NCBI RefSeq assembly: GCF_000281045.1
Contig: NW_008246138.1
Span: forward strand, 142,923-206,922
Direction of reading: 5' to 3'
Origin: Saprolegnia diclina VS20
Taxonomy: Eukaryota > Oomycota > Saprolegniomycetes > Saprolegniales > Saprolegniaceae
DNA: 64,000 nt
The stretch's first letter is position 1, and each line of letters starts with the position of its first letter. Of the stretch, positions 8,601-21,178 are shown one piece after another. Below the pieces are notes generated by a model, which was not told the origin of the DNA, did not search any database, and worked only from the letters and a program-made list of their open reading frames with translations. The position numbers and the translations under genes are program-made.

Positions 8601-11600
8601 AGCACTTCGGTCGCCCGCGCGTCTTTGGCCGTCGACGCCACCTCAAACTTGATGTGCGTCTCGTTCACAAACACGTAGCGCGGCGAGATGACGACCTGCG
8701 TGCTGCGGTGAAACTGGCCGAGCGGTCGCTGGATCGAGACGCCAATCTCGCGCTTTGGTGCCTTCTTGGACGCCGACTTGAGCGTGATCGAGCGCTGGAC
8801 GCCGACCACGGACGCGTGGAGCTTCTCCGACCACTTGGCCGTCTCGTGCGCAAAGACCGTGCTCATTTCCAGTACGAGCGACGGGCAGTCGAGCAGCCGC
8901 GGGCGCGGCGCCAGCAGCTGCTTGCACGACGTCACCGGCGCGTTGGCCTCGGCGCAGCGCACGAGGAGCTCGTCGACGTGCGAGTAGTTGTACAGCCAGA
9001 CACTGGCGTAAACGACCGTGCGCGGACTGCCATTGTCCGCGACGGTAAAGTCGAGGCGCGCCGTAAAGAGGTGCGCGTCATCGGCGACGAGTGCGTGCGT
9101 CGACGGCGCGTGGGTGTAGAAGGCGAGCTCTTCCGACGCCCGGCGCTGGTTCGGGAGGTCGGCGGCCGAGATCGTCTGGTTCGAGATATGCGTCGCCTCT
9201 TGTGAAATGCACTTGGCCAAGCTCAACGGCGTGCTCCAGCTCGAGGCTTCTTCCGGGAGACTCAGCACCAGATGCGCGTTCTTGTGAAACTGGTGCAACT
9301 CGACCTCCTCGCCCGGCGCAAGCGTGCCGTCGCAGACAACGGTCGGTGGACCCGGCACGAGCGCGACCTCGACCTTGTACTTGAGCCGAATCGGGAGCGC
9401 ATTCTCAAACACAAAGCCCGCGTGCAGGCGCACTTGGTACTTGGCGTCGTGGCCCATAATGTCGCCCTCGTCCGCGTCGTTCGTGGCGACGACCGCCTCG
9501 GTCGGCAAGACGTCGTACTGCTGCTCGCGGTACACGTTGCGGACGTGCGACACAATCTCCATGAAGAAGCAGTACCCGCAGTCCAAGCTCGGGTTGATGG
9601 GCTCGAGGTACAGAATGTGGCAGCCCACCTGCTTGTGCAATGTCGAGAGGTCCGCGATGCGCGTCCGCTTCGAGTGCAGTAGCTGCAGCACGAGGCAGTG
9701 CTCGGCCTCCGAGTAGAGCGCCGAGAGCGGCAGCGAGTACTTGGCGCCCGGTGGCACGGCCAGCATCGACTAGCATCAGATATCAGAAATGAGTGCAATG
9801 ATGGAACGTACGTCGCGGCGGATGATGCTCACGGACCGTCCGCGCAGTAGGGTCGGGTCCAAGAGGCTCTCGGCCTCAAAGGCGTCGCACTCGGCAATCG
9901 GGAAGGTCCCGACGTTCATCGTGAGGTTCGTGAGGTTCTTGAGCTGCTTGGGCGAGCTCAGCACGAGAACGCGTCGAAACTCGTCGCGCTGCGCGACCTT
10001 GACTTCTGCCACCACGTCCTCGCCGCGGATGAAAAACTTGCCGGCGCGCTGGAGGGGGCAGAGGAGACTCCGAGGGCCGCCGTCGACGAGCACTTCCAGC
10101 GCGAGCGGCGGCACGTACCCGTGCCGAATGCTCTCTGGGAGCTGCACCGCGACTTTGACGTCGCCGTCGGCCGTCTCGAGAAGCGTGTTGCTATTGGAGC
10201 CGAGCCGGAAAGGGTCAACTGTCAGCGACCCGCCGCTCGTCACCGTCACCACGCACGATGCGGGGCCCGTGCGCGGCCGCGGTGCAAAGTGCAGCGCGAC
10301 GAGGATCTCGCCCGTGATGACGCCGCGCACGTCGCGGAGGCGGTGCCACTGGCAAAAGCGGAGTCGCTTGGCGCCGTTCTCGGCCATGAGCGAGCCCGCG
10401 AGGTTGAGCTCGACCGTGCCGACGGGCATCCACTCGTCTTCCTTGCTCGCTTCGGCGTGGCCGCGCGGCGACGCGACGGGCGACGCGTCGTGCCGCTCGT
10501 CGTGGAAGAGCATCGCCTGCGTCCCGTCGAGCTGCAGCTGCATGGCGTTCTGGACTTTGGCGCTCACTTTGATGCGGAGCTTGGGCGCGACACCGGCGTT
10601 CGCGCCTCCGTACGCCATGCGAAACGTGTGACTGAGCGACTCGAGCTGGCCGCTCGCCTCGCGCGGACTCCACCACGGAAGCAACACGGCGTCGAGCTTG
10701 ACGTCATGAAACCGCGTGTAGCTCGGAAGGCTCCAGCCGTCGCGGACCTCGATCGTGAGCTCGCCCGGCGTCGACGTGTTGAGGTTCGCGAGGCGGATAG
10801 GCACGCCGAGGTTGTTCCAGACGCTCACGCGCTCGTGCTTCTCCGAGACGGCGGGCACGAGGAAGTTGGCGGCCTTGCCAGGGTTGATCTGCTTGCGGTG
10901 CTTCTGCACCGAGCAGAGGAGCCGCACAAACGCCTCGGTAAAGTTGATGTTGAGCCGCTCGCGCGCTTTTAGCAGCACCGTGAGCTCTTGCCGCGGCGTC
11001 TTGGCCACGTCCATGGCGACCGTCCACGGCTCGACGAGCGGCTCCCAGTCGGCGAGCGCCGTGTTGTAGTAGCGCGCGACCACGACGATGCTCGAGGTCG
11101 ACGTGAAGTCCATCTTGAACTCGCTGCCCGACGACGCGTCAACCTCGATGCGGGAGAGAGAGAGCTTCATGACCGGGATGAACGTGTCGAGCGCCACCCG
11201 GGAGAGCGACCGCTTGACGACTTCAAACACGATGGCGTCGACGCGCAAGACGACGCTGTCGTGGATTTGCGTCCACACCGAGTAGCTCGGGCCCTGCGTG
11301 AGTGCCACGAACGCCTGGAACGACACGAGCGGCCCGATAAACTGCATCATGGGCACGCCCTCGACATACGTCATCGACTGGATGCTGCGCTGGCTGCGTC
11401 GCGGGCGCACCGACCGCGTCGAATACTGCGATTCGTACCGGCCGCTGCGCTTGATGCGCGACATGGACGTAGGTCCGTCCGGCGTCAAGTCGACCACGTG
11501 CGGCGGCGACGTCGGCGACATGAGCACGGGCGGCGACGTCAGCGTCGCGTTGCGGTGCTGGAGGTCGTCTTCGTCGAGATCGTCGAGATCGTCGTAAAAG

Positions 11601-14600
11601 CCAGTCCCATTCTCATCCTCGTCCTCGTCAATGTGCTGGAGCGCCTCAAACAGCTGGTACAAGATGCGCATGCGCCCGTCGGCCTCGAGCTTGATTTGGC
11701 CAATGTCGACGCGCGAAACGCGCTGCCGGGACCGCGCGGCAAGGTCGTAGCGCACGCGGAAGCCATCGACCTGCGCGAGGCGCAGCTGGTTGTCCTTGGT
11801 CATGACGTAGAGCGACGTTGCGCCCAGCACCACGTCCAGCGACTCGGCGTCTGTCGTCGCGACAAAGCCGAGCTTGGCCTTCTCCACGACGCACTTGGCC
11901 ACGCAGTGCTTCTCTTCCACGTACACCTCAAACATGGGCACGCGCACATCGAGATGTAGTTGCGTGGCCTTGAGGTACGGCTCGACAGTCGTCGGCGCCG
12001 GCTCGTCGGACGCCCAGAGCGGCGAGAGTTCGTTGAGGGCGTCACCAATCGCAGTCGCCACGTCGTGCGGCAAGAGGCAGCCGCTGAGAACGAGGTTGAC
12101 GCGCAGCCCGAGCTTGGCGCCGCCAAAGGGCAGACCAACCTCCGGGCTGCGGAAGCGCAAGTGCAGCTCCACCGCGCGGTTCGAGCCGCCGAGGTGGTCG
12201 GACGTGATCGCCATCGGCTTGAGCTTTCCGCGCTCAACGTCGAGAAACGTGTCGCCAAGGTACAGGACGCAGTAGGGCTTGAGCGAGCGCCGGTCGCGGA
12301 CCTCGAGCTTTTCGAGCGCAAAGTCGATGGCCATCGCGCCGCTGGTTTCGAGATTCGGCGCGTCGTGCAGCGCTACCGAGAGCGACGCGTCGCTGGCATA
12401 GATGCTAACCCACGCCGCCATGCGCTGGTACAAGGACCGGGCCGTGCTGCTCGGCGCCCGCGTGCTCGCAAACGAAAACGCGAGGTGCGACCGCAACCAC
12501 GTCGGCCAGCCGACTTTGGGCAAGAGCGGCCGTCTCGAGACGTCCACCATCTTGCTGCGCACGGCTTGGCTCTTGACAAAGAGACTGTGGCGCCAATCGG
12601 CAAGGTCCGACGCCGAGTACGACGCCAACAGAAACGTCGAGATCGAAGCCACCTTTTTACCGTCGACAGTCGACTCGGTCTTGAGCGTGACTTCAAGGCA
12701 GTACGAGACGCGCGTCGGCGTGGCGCCGGCGGGACCCAAGAGATCCAAGTTGGCGTGCTTGATGCGGTTGCTGAGGCGACCGGGGGACGGCGTCGACGCA
12801 GGCGGCGGTGGCGGCACCTCCCAGTCCTCTACTTGCACCATGTTGCCCACGTGGAGCACGCTGTCGATGGCCTCGACGCGCTCTTCGTCAATGAGGACCC
12901 GGCCCGTGTGGTCTTCGTAGAAACGCAAGACGCCAAACTCGTCCAGGTACACAAAGAGCTCGTGCCACCGCCGGAAAGCGAGCGAGAGGTCTTGCCGGAA
13001 GAGCCACCCCTTGTGAACGTCCATCGGGTGTTGGCCCATAATGTGCTGCCGCAGCCCAATCTTGTCACGTCGCGCGTGCCGACTCGAGACCGAATTCGGT
13101 GACGGTGGTGCCGTCAGCGTTGCGTGCCAGTGCTTGATGACGGTGCCGTCCGGGTGCGCCAACAACAGTGTCGTGGTCGACGTCGGCGGCGCGGTCGCGA
13201 GCACACCAAGCGTGTTGTGAACGCTGCACGGCACGTCAAACACCAGCTGCAGAAACCGCATTTTGGCATCGACCGAGGGCCCAAGGACATTGCCAGCCGG
13301 CATGGCCACGCGCACGCACTGTTCGAGCAAGAACGAGTCGATGTAAATTGCGCGCGTGTGGTCGCGAAAGAGCCGCAGGACACCCGTGGCGTCCAACGTC
13401 ACGTACAGCTCGTCCCAGCGCCGACACCCGAGGCGGACGTCTTCGTACATAAAGTACCCTTGCAGCCGTAGATCGTCTTGCACCGTCGCGTCGGGCAGCC
13501 GGTGGCGCGCCACACGCGTCACGAGGCGCTTTCGGCGCAGCGTCGGCAGCGCAAACCGGCGCACCATACGCCCGCGAACGTACTTTTGAATTTGAACCAC
13601 CGCGGCGACGACGCGCTCGTAGACAAAGGCGTCGCGGAGCCACTCGTGCAAGCCCGCGTGCGCGTGCGCGTTGTGGATCGTGAGCTGGCTAAACACCGAG
13701 CGGTAGGCGGGCGGCGACGTCGCGGATGTCGCGCGGCGCATGTTGGCTTTGGCGACGCCCACAAAAAGCCGAAGGGTCGCAAACGACAGGTTGTACTTGA
13801 CGTTGGCCGGCGCGGGCTCGAAGGCGGTCGTGACCGCCGTCGACGTCGTCGAGAGCGGCGGCAGCTCCATCGAGATCGGCGGCGCCGAGGGCGTGAACGC
13901 GCGGCGGCTGAACTCGCCCAGGGCCTCGAGCACCGCGCGGCACTTGTGGCCTTCGTACACGACAACGGCGTGGCCAATGTGGCAGCCGTACTCGACCGCG
14001 TACGTCGCCACGTCATCGACGTCGACGCCCGGGTGGTCGGTTTCGAGCGTATTCATCGAGAGCCGAAGCGCGTGCGTATGGCGCTCCCGCAGCATGATCT
14101 CGTCGAGGCTCGAGACCAGACACGACGCGGTGACCGCATCGGACGTCGACTCTTGCACGTAAAAGTGGTGCGCCGAGAGCGTGTACTTGTGGAAGCAGAA
14201 GAGGCCCGGGCCAAACCCCTCGACGCCAAACGCCACCGTTTGCACGACGGCCGACGCGATGACGCGCTTGAGACGCACGAGCACGAGACGCAACTCGACC
14301 TCGGTCGCGACAAACGACGCGGCGGCGACGAGCTGGTTGGGCGTCGTGACGGCCGGCGCGATCTCTGGGTGCTGGAACGTCAGAACCACCGCGTGGTCGG
14401 CGACGTGGTCGTCCAGCTGCGCCAAGAGCGACGGGATCGATGTGAAGGCAAAGGCGTCGTGGAGGCGCCGGCCGTCCACCTTGACGAGCAGCATGCCGGG
14501 CTTGAGCGCCTCTTTCGTCGCGGCCTGGGCAAAGCAGTTGGTGACTACGACGGTCCCTTGCTTGGTCAGTTCGAGCGCCAAGCCGAGGGCGCCGCGCGTA

Positions 14601-15973
14601 AACTTGAGGTTGACCTCGGGGGCCGGCACACCAAACATCTCGCCAATGTCCAAGAGGAGGCTCCGCGACACATCAACGTCCACGAGCACGCTTGCGTCGT
14701 CGCCAAAGGTCGCCGAGTTGCGCAGCGCGAGGACCGCTTCGAGCGGCAAGAGATGCTCGAGGAGGATCAGCCGCTTCCACGCGTCCGACTTCTTCACGCT
14801 CTCCCAGTGCGTTTGCTTGAGATACACCTTGTGCAGCGCGTCCCAGTGGAGAAGGTACTCGGCCGCAAGCGACTGCGTGTACTGCTCGCGCTCGTCGGCT
14901 TTCACGCCGTGGGCCACCGCGCTGCGCCACTTGTCGTAGAGGCCAAAGCTGTCGAGGACCGCGTTGATAAGCTGGAGCTGCTCGTCGTCGACCATTGCGA
15001 TGAGCTTTGAGAGCTCAAAGCACGCATCGTAGCGCGGGACCGACGACGCGAGCGTCTGCAGCGCCACGTTCATCGTGAGCTTGAGCGTGACGTGGAAGGG
15101 GGCGAGGACGAAGCGGTGCGTGTGCGCGTCTTCCGCAGTCGCGTACCAGTCGAGGCGCGCGTTCATGTCGGCCATCGCTTTGAGCCGCGAGAGCGTCGCA
15201 TGCAGCACTTTCGGGTGCTTGGACGAGTGCACAAAGTGAAGCGCGTGTGGGTCGACGTACGCCGAGAGGTTGATGGCTTGGATGAGCTTGAAGACAACGT
15301 GGTCGCCGGTACTGGCATCGGGCCCCGTGAACGACCCCGTGCGCCAGTTAGGCCCGGTCGTCTCGGCGTAGAGCGCGCCGATGCTAAAGCCGATCGCAAA
15401 CTTGCTTCGCGTCATCGGCGACGTCTGGTGGTCGCCTTCGTAGCGAATGTGCACGTTCCGGAGCTCGATCTGTAGGTTGTCCATGAGGCGCGTCACGAGC
15501 CGCCCGAAAAAGCCGTCGGCGCCGTAGTAGCCATCGTTCGTCGCGTCTTTGGCGGCTTTCGACTTCTTGGCGTCGTCCGGAACCTGCGTCTTGTCGAGCG
15601 GAGGCCCGTGTATTCGCTCGAGGACATCGCGCTCGAGGGCGGCGCGCTTCTCGGCCTTGAAGTCGTCGACCTCCTTGGCCTTTTCTGTATCGTCGAGCGT
15701 CCGCGGCGAGAGGATCACGAGTACGTCTGTGAGCGTGAGCTTGGCCGGCGTCATGCCCAGCGTCTTGAACGGGATGTTCATCGTGAGCGCGCCAATGAGG
15801 CCGGCCTTGAGGCGGAACGGCGCCGAGGCCGGCACGACGCTGGGCTTGAGGTTGACGTTCTCGCAGCGGACGTTCTCGTCGTTGAAGATGTTGATGCTCA
15901 GGTCGAGCTTCTCGCTCTCGATCCAATCCCCAAGAAGCTTCTCGGCCAGCGCCTTGAGCCGTCCCTCGATCAT
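5684..15973 (-). CDS. VPS13: VPS13-family bridge-like lipid transfer protein with PDZ, IQ and tandem PH modules
   Basis: VPS13 proteins form hydrophobic bridges that move phospholipids at membrane contact sites. Exons read 15973-9812, 9769-8190, 8139-7815 and 7768-5684. Their sum is an exact 3,383-residue frame. The start MIEGRLKALAEKLLGDWIES matches the chorein N-terminus, with VNLKPSVV and the lipid-groove beta repeats after it. Inserted modules are a PDZ-like domain (about residues 458-531, LGLALEL and LKPGMLLVKVDG), an IQ motif (about 784-824, VVQIQKYVRGRMVRR) and two PH-like domains (about 836-948 and 984-1138, GCRRWDELYVTLD and AFRRWHELFVYLD). The VAB-like beta region spans roughly 1700-2500. 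The end carries the ATG2/VPS13 C-terminal helices and a second IQ-like helix (VQKWWRRRR). It occupies a sixth of the window. Confidence 0.93.
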
Positions 15974-16224
15974 GCCCGGCCTCTTCCCGTTGCCGCGTAC
16001 GCGTATTTGGTAGGTGTATGCCCATACAAACCGCAAGATATTCACACCGTCTTTTTCGCATGCTTTGCCGCGCTGTGATTGGTCCAATCCAAAATGGCGC
16101 GATGCCATTGGGTAAAATGCGAGTTGGGGGTGTTACCACGCTCCGAACCAGATACCCTAGCTACGGGCTCACGCTGCGGTGATGAAGGCAGAGCAAGACG
16201 ACGATGATGGAACGAGACGACGTC

Positions 16225-17093
16225 TTAAGGCTTCTTACACGACAGCTTGTGCACGCGCCAATGCGACTTTTGGCAGTCGGCGCTGCAGTAGTACTCGGCC
16301 TGGCAGCGCGAGCAGCGGTGGACGCCCTTGGCCGAGCACGACGGCGAGCCACACACGCGACCGTTCGTGACCGGGGCGGTGGGGGCCTTGGCCGCAGCTT
16401 GCGGGTTCGTCTGGCTCTGCGCGATCTTGATCCACTCGGCATCGGCGTTGATCTCGGCCAGCTTGAAGTCCATGCGCACGAACGCGTCATCTGCATTCTA
16501 GCAATGAGCCTCAAACGACGCAAGCAAGCATACCGTTGTCAAAGACGCGGCCAATGAACGCGTCGCCGCGCACCTCGAGCATGCGACCGCACGCTTGCGC
16601 GATCGCCGACGCACGCATGTTGAGCGGAAGGTTCTTCGCCGTACCCTTGTCGTCCACGTACATGTTGACGCCAATGTGCTTGGCCGCTGCCGAGTTGGTG
16701 ATGAGCGGAACCGAGTCCACCAAGCTATCCATCTAGCACGAGTGTGAAGTCGTATCAATCGACAAAAATTGCTACGATGCCTACCTGCAGCATCATCGAC
16801 ATGACCTCGTCGTTCATCGTCGAGCCCTTGGGCATCTGTAGCCATCGTTAGCTTGGGCAACGTCCACGCACAAGCCGGTGCAAACGACGCACCTGCGCAA
16901 GGATCTGCTGGCGAAAAGCTTCGCGCTGCTCAGCGTTGGACGCGCCACAGGACTGCTCCTTGAAGTGCGCGCGGAGGCGCTCCGTGAGGCACGAAATCTG
17001 GCCGTCAATGTCCTTTGGGAGGTCGATTTGCCACTCGGCGAGCTCCTTGTCGTCCGTAGCAGGGATGCACACGACGGTGAATTGCTTGGCCAT
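16225..17093 (-). CDS. MYND-type zinc finger protein
   Basis: A 238-residue protein from exons 17093-16893, 16835-16785, 16732-16534 and 16490-16225. The C-terminal 40 residues form a MYND zinc finger (CSAKGVHRCSRC, YYCSADCQKSHW, VHKLSC), normally a protein-interaction module. The N-terminal 180 residues (MAKQFTVVCIPATDDKELAE onward) belong to no family I recognise. They include IGVNMYVDDKGTAKNLPLNM and a conserved-looking AQACGR segment. A slightly longer product could begin seven codons upstream. It lies in tandem with VPS13 (251 bp apart) and is divergent from thymidine kinase. A TATCCGGA element lies 40 bp upstream. Confidence 0.85.
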
Positions 17094-17444
17094 GGCGCAG
17101 AACTTGAATGGCACGCGACCAGCCCGATCAATTATCCGGACACACTACTTTGGATCGATCTCGTGTCCTGTTGAGCTATTAATAGTGTGACGATATCTAT
17201 TCAAATAGTGTGAAAGATTGTGATCCACAGCAACTTCGGCAGTTGCGAACAGCCGCCGTTGCGACACCAGCCGTCGCCCGCCTTGCAGAGCTAGCAGCGC
17301 AGCGTCTGAGGTTCCTTCGTCCCCAGCCCTTTACCAGCGGCAAGTGAGCTATCAGGTCGACCTGATCGCTCTGCCACATCGTCCGGATAATCGTATCCGA
17401 ACAAGTTTGCCGCGGTGAACCTTCCCTCCAATTTCCATTTGACC
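17094..17444. promoter_or_regulatory. Divergent MYND/thymidine kinase promoter with TCCGGA sites at both ends
   Basis: A 351-bp region. TATCCGGA at 17133-17140 faces the MYND gene. TCCGGATA at 17382-17389 and TATCCGA at 17394-17400 face thymidine kinase, so each start codon has a copy 40-65 bp away. No coding signal is seen between them. Confidence 0.5.
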
Positions 17445-18280
17445 ATGTCGCCGTCCTGCGTGGGTTTGCCGAGCTGCAGCGCCAAGATGCCAACGAGAAG
17501 CCTCCGCCGCCACGCGCCCCAGGGCGAGCTCCAGCTCATCATCGGGCCCATGTTCAGCGGCAAGACCACCGAGCTCATCCGCCGCATGCGCCGCTTCCAC
17601 CACGCGCAGCTCAAGTGCCTCGTGGTCCGCGCGGTCATTGACGAGCGCTACACCAAGGACGAGTACGTGTGCCTGCGGCCAAGTAGCTGACGGTGATGCC
17701 ACAACGTAGCCTCGTGAGCACGCACGACAAGCAAATGATCCCAGCGACGCCCGTGAGGCGCCTCGCCGAAGTCAACGACGTCTTTCGCCAGTACGATGTC
17801 ATTGGCATCGACGAGGGCCACTTTTACCCAGACGTACGATTCTGCCATGTCATCAACCATGGATTCACGATGCGCGTAGCTCGACGCGTTCTGCGACATG
17901 GCCGCCGACGAAGGCAAGATTGTCATCGGTAATACCTACACGATCCACGTACTGGCTGCACCGTGATGCGACTCGGTGATCTAGTCGCGGCGCTGGATGG
18001 CACGTTTGAGCGCAAGCCGTTCCCGCAAGTCTGCGGCCTCGTTCCGCAGGCCGAAAGCGTTACCAAGCTCAGCGCCGTGTGCGCCGTCTGTGGCACGGAC
18101 GCTGCCTTCACGCGTCGCCTCGTCAACAGCACGGCGATCGAGGTACTGCTTGATCACGCCCGTAGCTGAGGCCTCACACTTGTGTCGCAGCTCGTCGGCG
18201 GCAGCGAGATGTACCAACCCGTGTGCCGTGCGTGCTTTACGCTGCCACAGAAAGCCGAGGACGGCGCCGAATCGTCGTAA
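17445..18280 (+). CDS. TK1: Thymidine kinase, type II
   Basis: This enzyme phosphorylates thymidine to dTMP in the salvage pathway. Exons are 17445-17662, 17710-17833, 17880-17928, 17985-18142 and 18191-18280, giving 212 residues. The P-loop is GPMFSGKTTELIRRM. The Mg/catalytic block is VIGIDEGHFYPD. The lasso/zinc domain has CAVCG and CRACF, a four-Cys site, and ALDGTFERKPF and GGSEMYQPVC bind the nucleoside. 17445 is the first in-frame ATG, and the next (17490) would remove 15 non-conserved residues. The expected cell-cycle control fits the TCCGGATA-containing promoter shared in type with CAF-1. It is convergent with serine dehydratase, 42 bp apart. Confidence 0.95.
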
Positions 18281-18322
18281 GTATTGTATGGTTGTCCACA
18301 AATTACTAAGGAGAATATCATT

Positions 18323-19514
18323 CTACTTGAACATCGCAGCGAGCGACGCATGCAGCGACGTCGGGACATCGCTCATCCAGCCGCCGCAGATCATGAGGCA
18401 GATCGAGTCGATCTTGTCGAAGTCCTCGCCCAGGATCGTCGCCAACTGGCCGTTGTACAGCGGAGCCAACTACGCATGCACATGTTGCAGTAGATGGATT
18501 GATGGAAGGTGTACCGTGGCGCCGCACGCAGGCTCGACGAGGAACTTGTGGTCGCTTGCAAAGCGGAGGCAAGCAGCGACAGCGTCGTCGTCGCTGACGC
18601 TGCTCGCGTGGACGCCAAGCTTTTGCGCGTACGCAAACGCGGTCTCTGAGACGGCGGACGCGCCGAGCGACCGCGCCAGCGTGTTGATGCTGCTGAGCGT
18701 TACGCGCGAGTTCGATGCCACAGATTGCTGCATCTTGTTGGCGCCGTGCGTCTCCATGGTGAGCACCTTTGTGGCGCTCCACCCGTACCTAGCGCTCAGA
18801 GCAATAAGACACCAGCGTACAACGTTCATGCGTACGTTTCCAGGCCCTGGCAAATGCCAGAGAAATACCCGCCACCGCCGACAGCGACGACGACAAGATC
18901 GGGCTGCGGCATTTGCTGCTTGAGTTCGGCGATCACGCTCGAGTTCCCGTCGCTACGGACAAAAGCATAAGACGACGCTTGCCGTAGAGTTTGAGACGAA
19001 CACAATGTCGGGGTGGTCGAACGGCGGGATGTAAGCAACGGTACCTGCCTCCTTGGTGGCCATGAAAGCGGTGGCAGCTTCGTGCGCTTCAAGCCACACC
19101 TGCAGTAGTAGGTGAGTCGCTGCCACGCGCGCTAGAATTGCACCTTGCCCGCGACCTTGACGGTCACACCTTCGACTTCCAGGCGGGCCCGCATGTACGC
19201 TGGCGTTGACTCGGGCACAAAGACCGTCGCAGGCACGCCGAGCTTTTGCGCACTGCAAGCAACAGCGAGACCTGCGTTGCCGCCTGAGCTCGCGATCAAG
19301 TGCGTGGCCCCCCGTTCGACGGCGCGCTGGCACTACACACACAGTGAGTGAGCGTTTTCATGCACGTGCGAGGGCTGTATACCGCGAGGCCGACGCCGCG
19401 GAGCTTGAAGCTGCCCGAGGGCTGGCAGTTGTCGAGCTTGAGGAAGACCTTCTTCTTCGCGAGGTGGCTGAGCACGCGGCTCTCAATCACAGGCGTCACG
19501 ACGTGCAAGGCCAT
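18323..19514 (-). CDS. SDS: L-serine/L-threonine dehydratase (SDS-like, PLP-dependent)
   Basis: The predicted enzyme deaminates L-serine to pyruvate and ammonia (and threonine to 2-oxobutyrate). Six exons run 19514-19383, 19332-19144, 19099-19002, 18952-18836, 18788-18515 and 18469-18323, giving 318 residues (human SDS 328). The PLP lysine lies in QPSGSFKLRG. Other family blocks are SSGGNAGLA, AYIPPFDHPD, GGGGYFSG, LTMETHGA, VEPACGA and CGGWMSD. SSGGNAG, rather than SSAGNAG, is the form of the SDSL (SDH-2) branch. The last family motif CGGSN is CGGWM here. The start MALHVVTP aligns with the animal protein. It is divergent from LSM5. Confidence 0.92.
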
Positions 19515-19935
19515 GGCGGTCGTCGCGCTTGAGGTAAATTTCGGTTGTGATCCCAAGGATTGCAAACTCTGGTGTGGGCAGTGGGATCTTCTGTGAGTGG
19601 CCAAAATACATACGAAGCAGCGTGCTCATTGGAAGAAATTGACGGCGGACTGCAAGGTGGGCTTCACCGCAAGCTTCAAGGAGTGATCGCGCCATCACGC
19701 CCTCTACGCTATCGTGGCCATCGGCAATGGACACGTTGCCGCCTTCGCGCTTGGCAAGTGATGTTCAACCGCATCAAACGAGCGTACAAGACGCCCATTG
19801 GATAAAACAAATGCATGGGCGTCTCGGACTGGCTGATTTTATCGCGATGGGATTGGACAAAATACCGCACTTGCGGCGGAATGATTGGTTCGGGAGATGA
19901 ATATTCCAAGTCGTGCATTATCGCGAGCAGCAAGC
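19515..19935. promoter_or_regulatory. Divergent SDS/LSM5 promoter region
   Basis: A 421-bp region. Inverted CCAAT-type sites (attgg) occur at about 19797, 19851 and 19884 on the LSM5 side. I see no gene in it. Confidence 0.45.
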
Positions 19936-20403
19936 ATGGCCCAACGTCGCCTTCTCCCCCTCGGTACGCAGCGAGGCGCCGAGCTGCGCGGATACGTACC
20001 ACGTGAGCTCATGGTGCTTGCGTAGAACTCATCGACAAATGCATCGGCTCGCGCATGTGGATCATCATGAAGGGCGACAAGGAGTTTGTCGGGACGCTGC
20101 GCGGGTTTGACGACTACGTCAGTACGTTTGCTTCCGTTGGTCTCCATCGCCAGTGTTAACGTCCGTTTAGACATGGTCCTTGACGACGTGACAGAATAGT
20201 ATGTGACTGCGGATCCTCTCGGAGGCTAACGTTCTTGTGCAGCGAGGTGACGCCCGAAGGCAAGCGGAAGGTCCACGTCGACCAAGTGCTTTTGAACGGC
20301 AACAACGTTTGCCTCGTACACGCCGCCCAATATCTGCTACGCTCACAACGTGCCTTTGTAGCTTGTGCCGGGTGGCTCCCCCGAAGGCGACGAAGAGCAG
20401 TAA
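19936..20403 (+). CDS. LSM5: U6 snRNA-associated Sm-like protein LSm5
   Basis: LSm5 is part of the LSm2-8 ring on U6 snRNA and of the LSm1-7 mRNA-decay ring. Five small exons (19936-19963, 20026-20121, 20171-20198, 20243-20315, 20362-20403) encode 88 residues, the usual size. The match runs through the whole protein: [60 protein letters not shown]. The Sm1 and Sm2 motifs are intact. A 28-nt first exon and a 28-nt third exon are notable for such a compact genome. Confidence 0.96.
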
Positions 20404-20800
20404 ATCCTCATAACGCCTTTACTCCTCTCAGGAGATGATTTCCTGCCGCTTCTCATGCTGTTCGAGCTCTACTCGCAACTAGGAATCGAACGCAGGCTAG
20501 TACATACCCAACCAAGCGCAATGCATTTCAGTCGAATGCGTCTGATTGCATCTAGGCGCTCAGATAAGCGTGCTAGGCTGCACGTCAGGATGAAGGGAGA
20601 TGCAGCTGCGCAACTTGGATCACTTCTGTGGTCATGGGCGTCCGACCTGTGGCGAATGCTGGACCACAATGGGCTGCATACCAGGGTGATGTCGTGGCGA
20701 CGCGTAGCACTTCTCTGGCGGCAGCGCATTGAACTAGAGAATACGGCAAACAAGGTCTTGTTTGCTTGTTCTATCTATCAAACACACTGCGGTAGGCCTT
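20404..20800. other. Unassigned 397 bp between convergent LSM5 and mL54
   Basis: Other convergent pairs here are separated by 0-145 bp, so this spacer is unusually long. No family-like peptide was found in any frame. One 12-mer (ggaatcgaacgc, 20481-20492) resembles a Pol III B box on the minus strand, but no tRNA fold was found around it. Confidence 0.4.
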
Positions 20801-21178
20801 TTACTTCTTGGACTTGGACGCATTCTTCTCCTTGATCGCACGGCGGTACGACAGCTTGATCAATCGCCGCTTGTCCTCCATCGACTCCAAGTTCTCATAG
20901 CCCTTGCGCTCGAGCTCACCGAGCGTCGGCTTGGGCTCGAGGAGCGTGAAGAGCCATTCAGGGTACTCTTCCCGGGGCTTGAGCTCGGGGTGCGCGCCAT
21001 CCTTGAGGATGTTGACGGGGGCGTACTTGGTGATATCGACGGCCTCCTCAAGCACCTTGGGGCCGCCCTTCTTGTCCTTGGCCTTGGCAGGGGCCTTGGC
21101 GGGGGCGGCGAAGCTGCGGACCGCCACGGACGCGCGGGCGACTTGGGCACGGACGACGCTCTGGCGCAGGGCAAACAT
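20801..21178 (-). CDS. MRPL54: Mitochondrial large ribosomal subunit protein mL54
   Basis: A 125-residue single-exon protein of the mitochondrial ribosome. The N-terminus MFALRQSVVRAQVARASVAV is a basic, Ser/Arg/Ala presequence, followed by a Lys/Ala-rich linker. The mL54 core is LKPREEYPEWLF plus the charged helix LERKGYENLESMEDKRRLI and a Lys-rich end. The ATG at 21178 is chosen because it begins the presequence. A TATCCGGA element lies about 90 bp upstream. It is divergent from thioredoxin reductase across nearly 1 kb. Confidence 0.86.
   Translation of the reverse strand: MFALRQSVVRAQVARASVAVRSFAAPAKAPAKAKDKKGGPKVLEEAVDITKYAPVNILKDGAHPELKPREEYPEWLFTLLEPKPTLGELERKGYENLESMEDKRRLIKLSYRRAIKEKNASKSKK

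Noticed and set aside
20481-20492. B-box-like sequence between LSM5 and mL54
   Set aside because: No cloverleaf can be drawn. Single 12-mer resemblance only.
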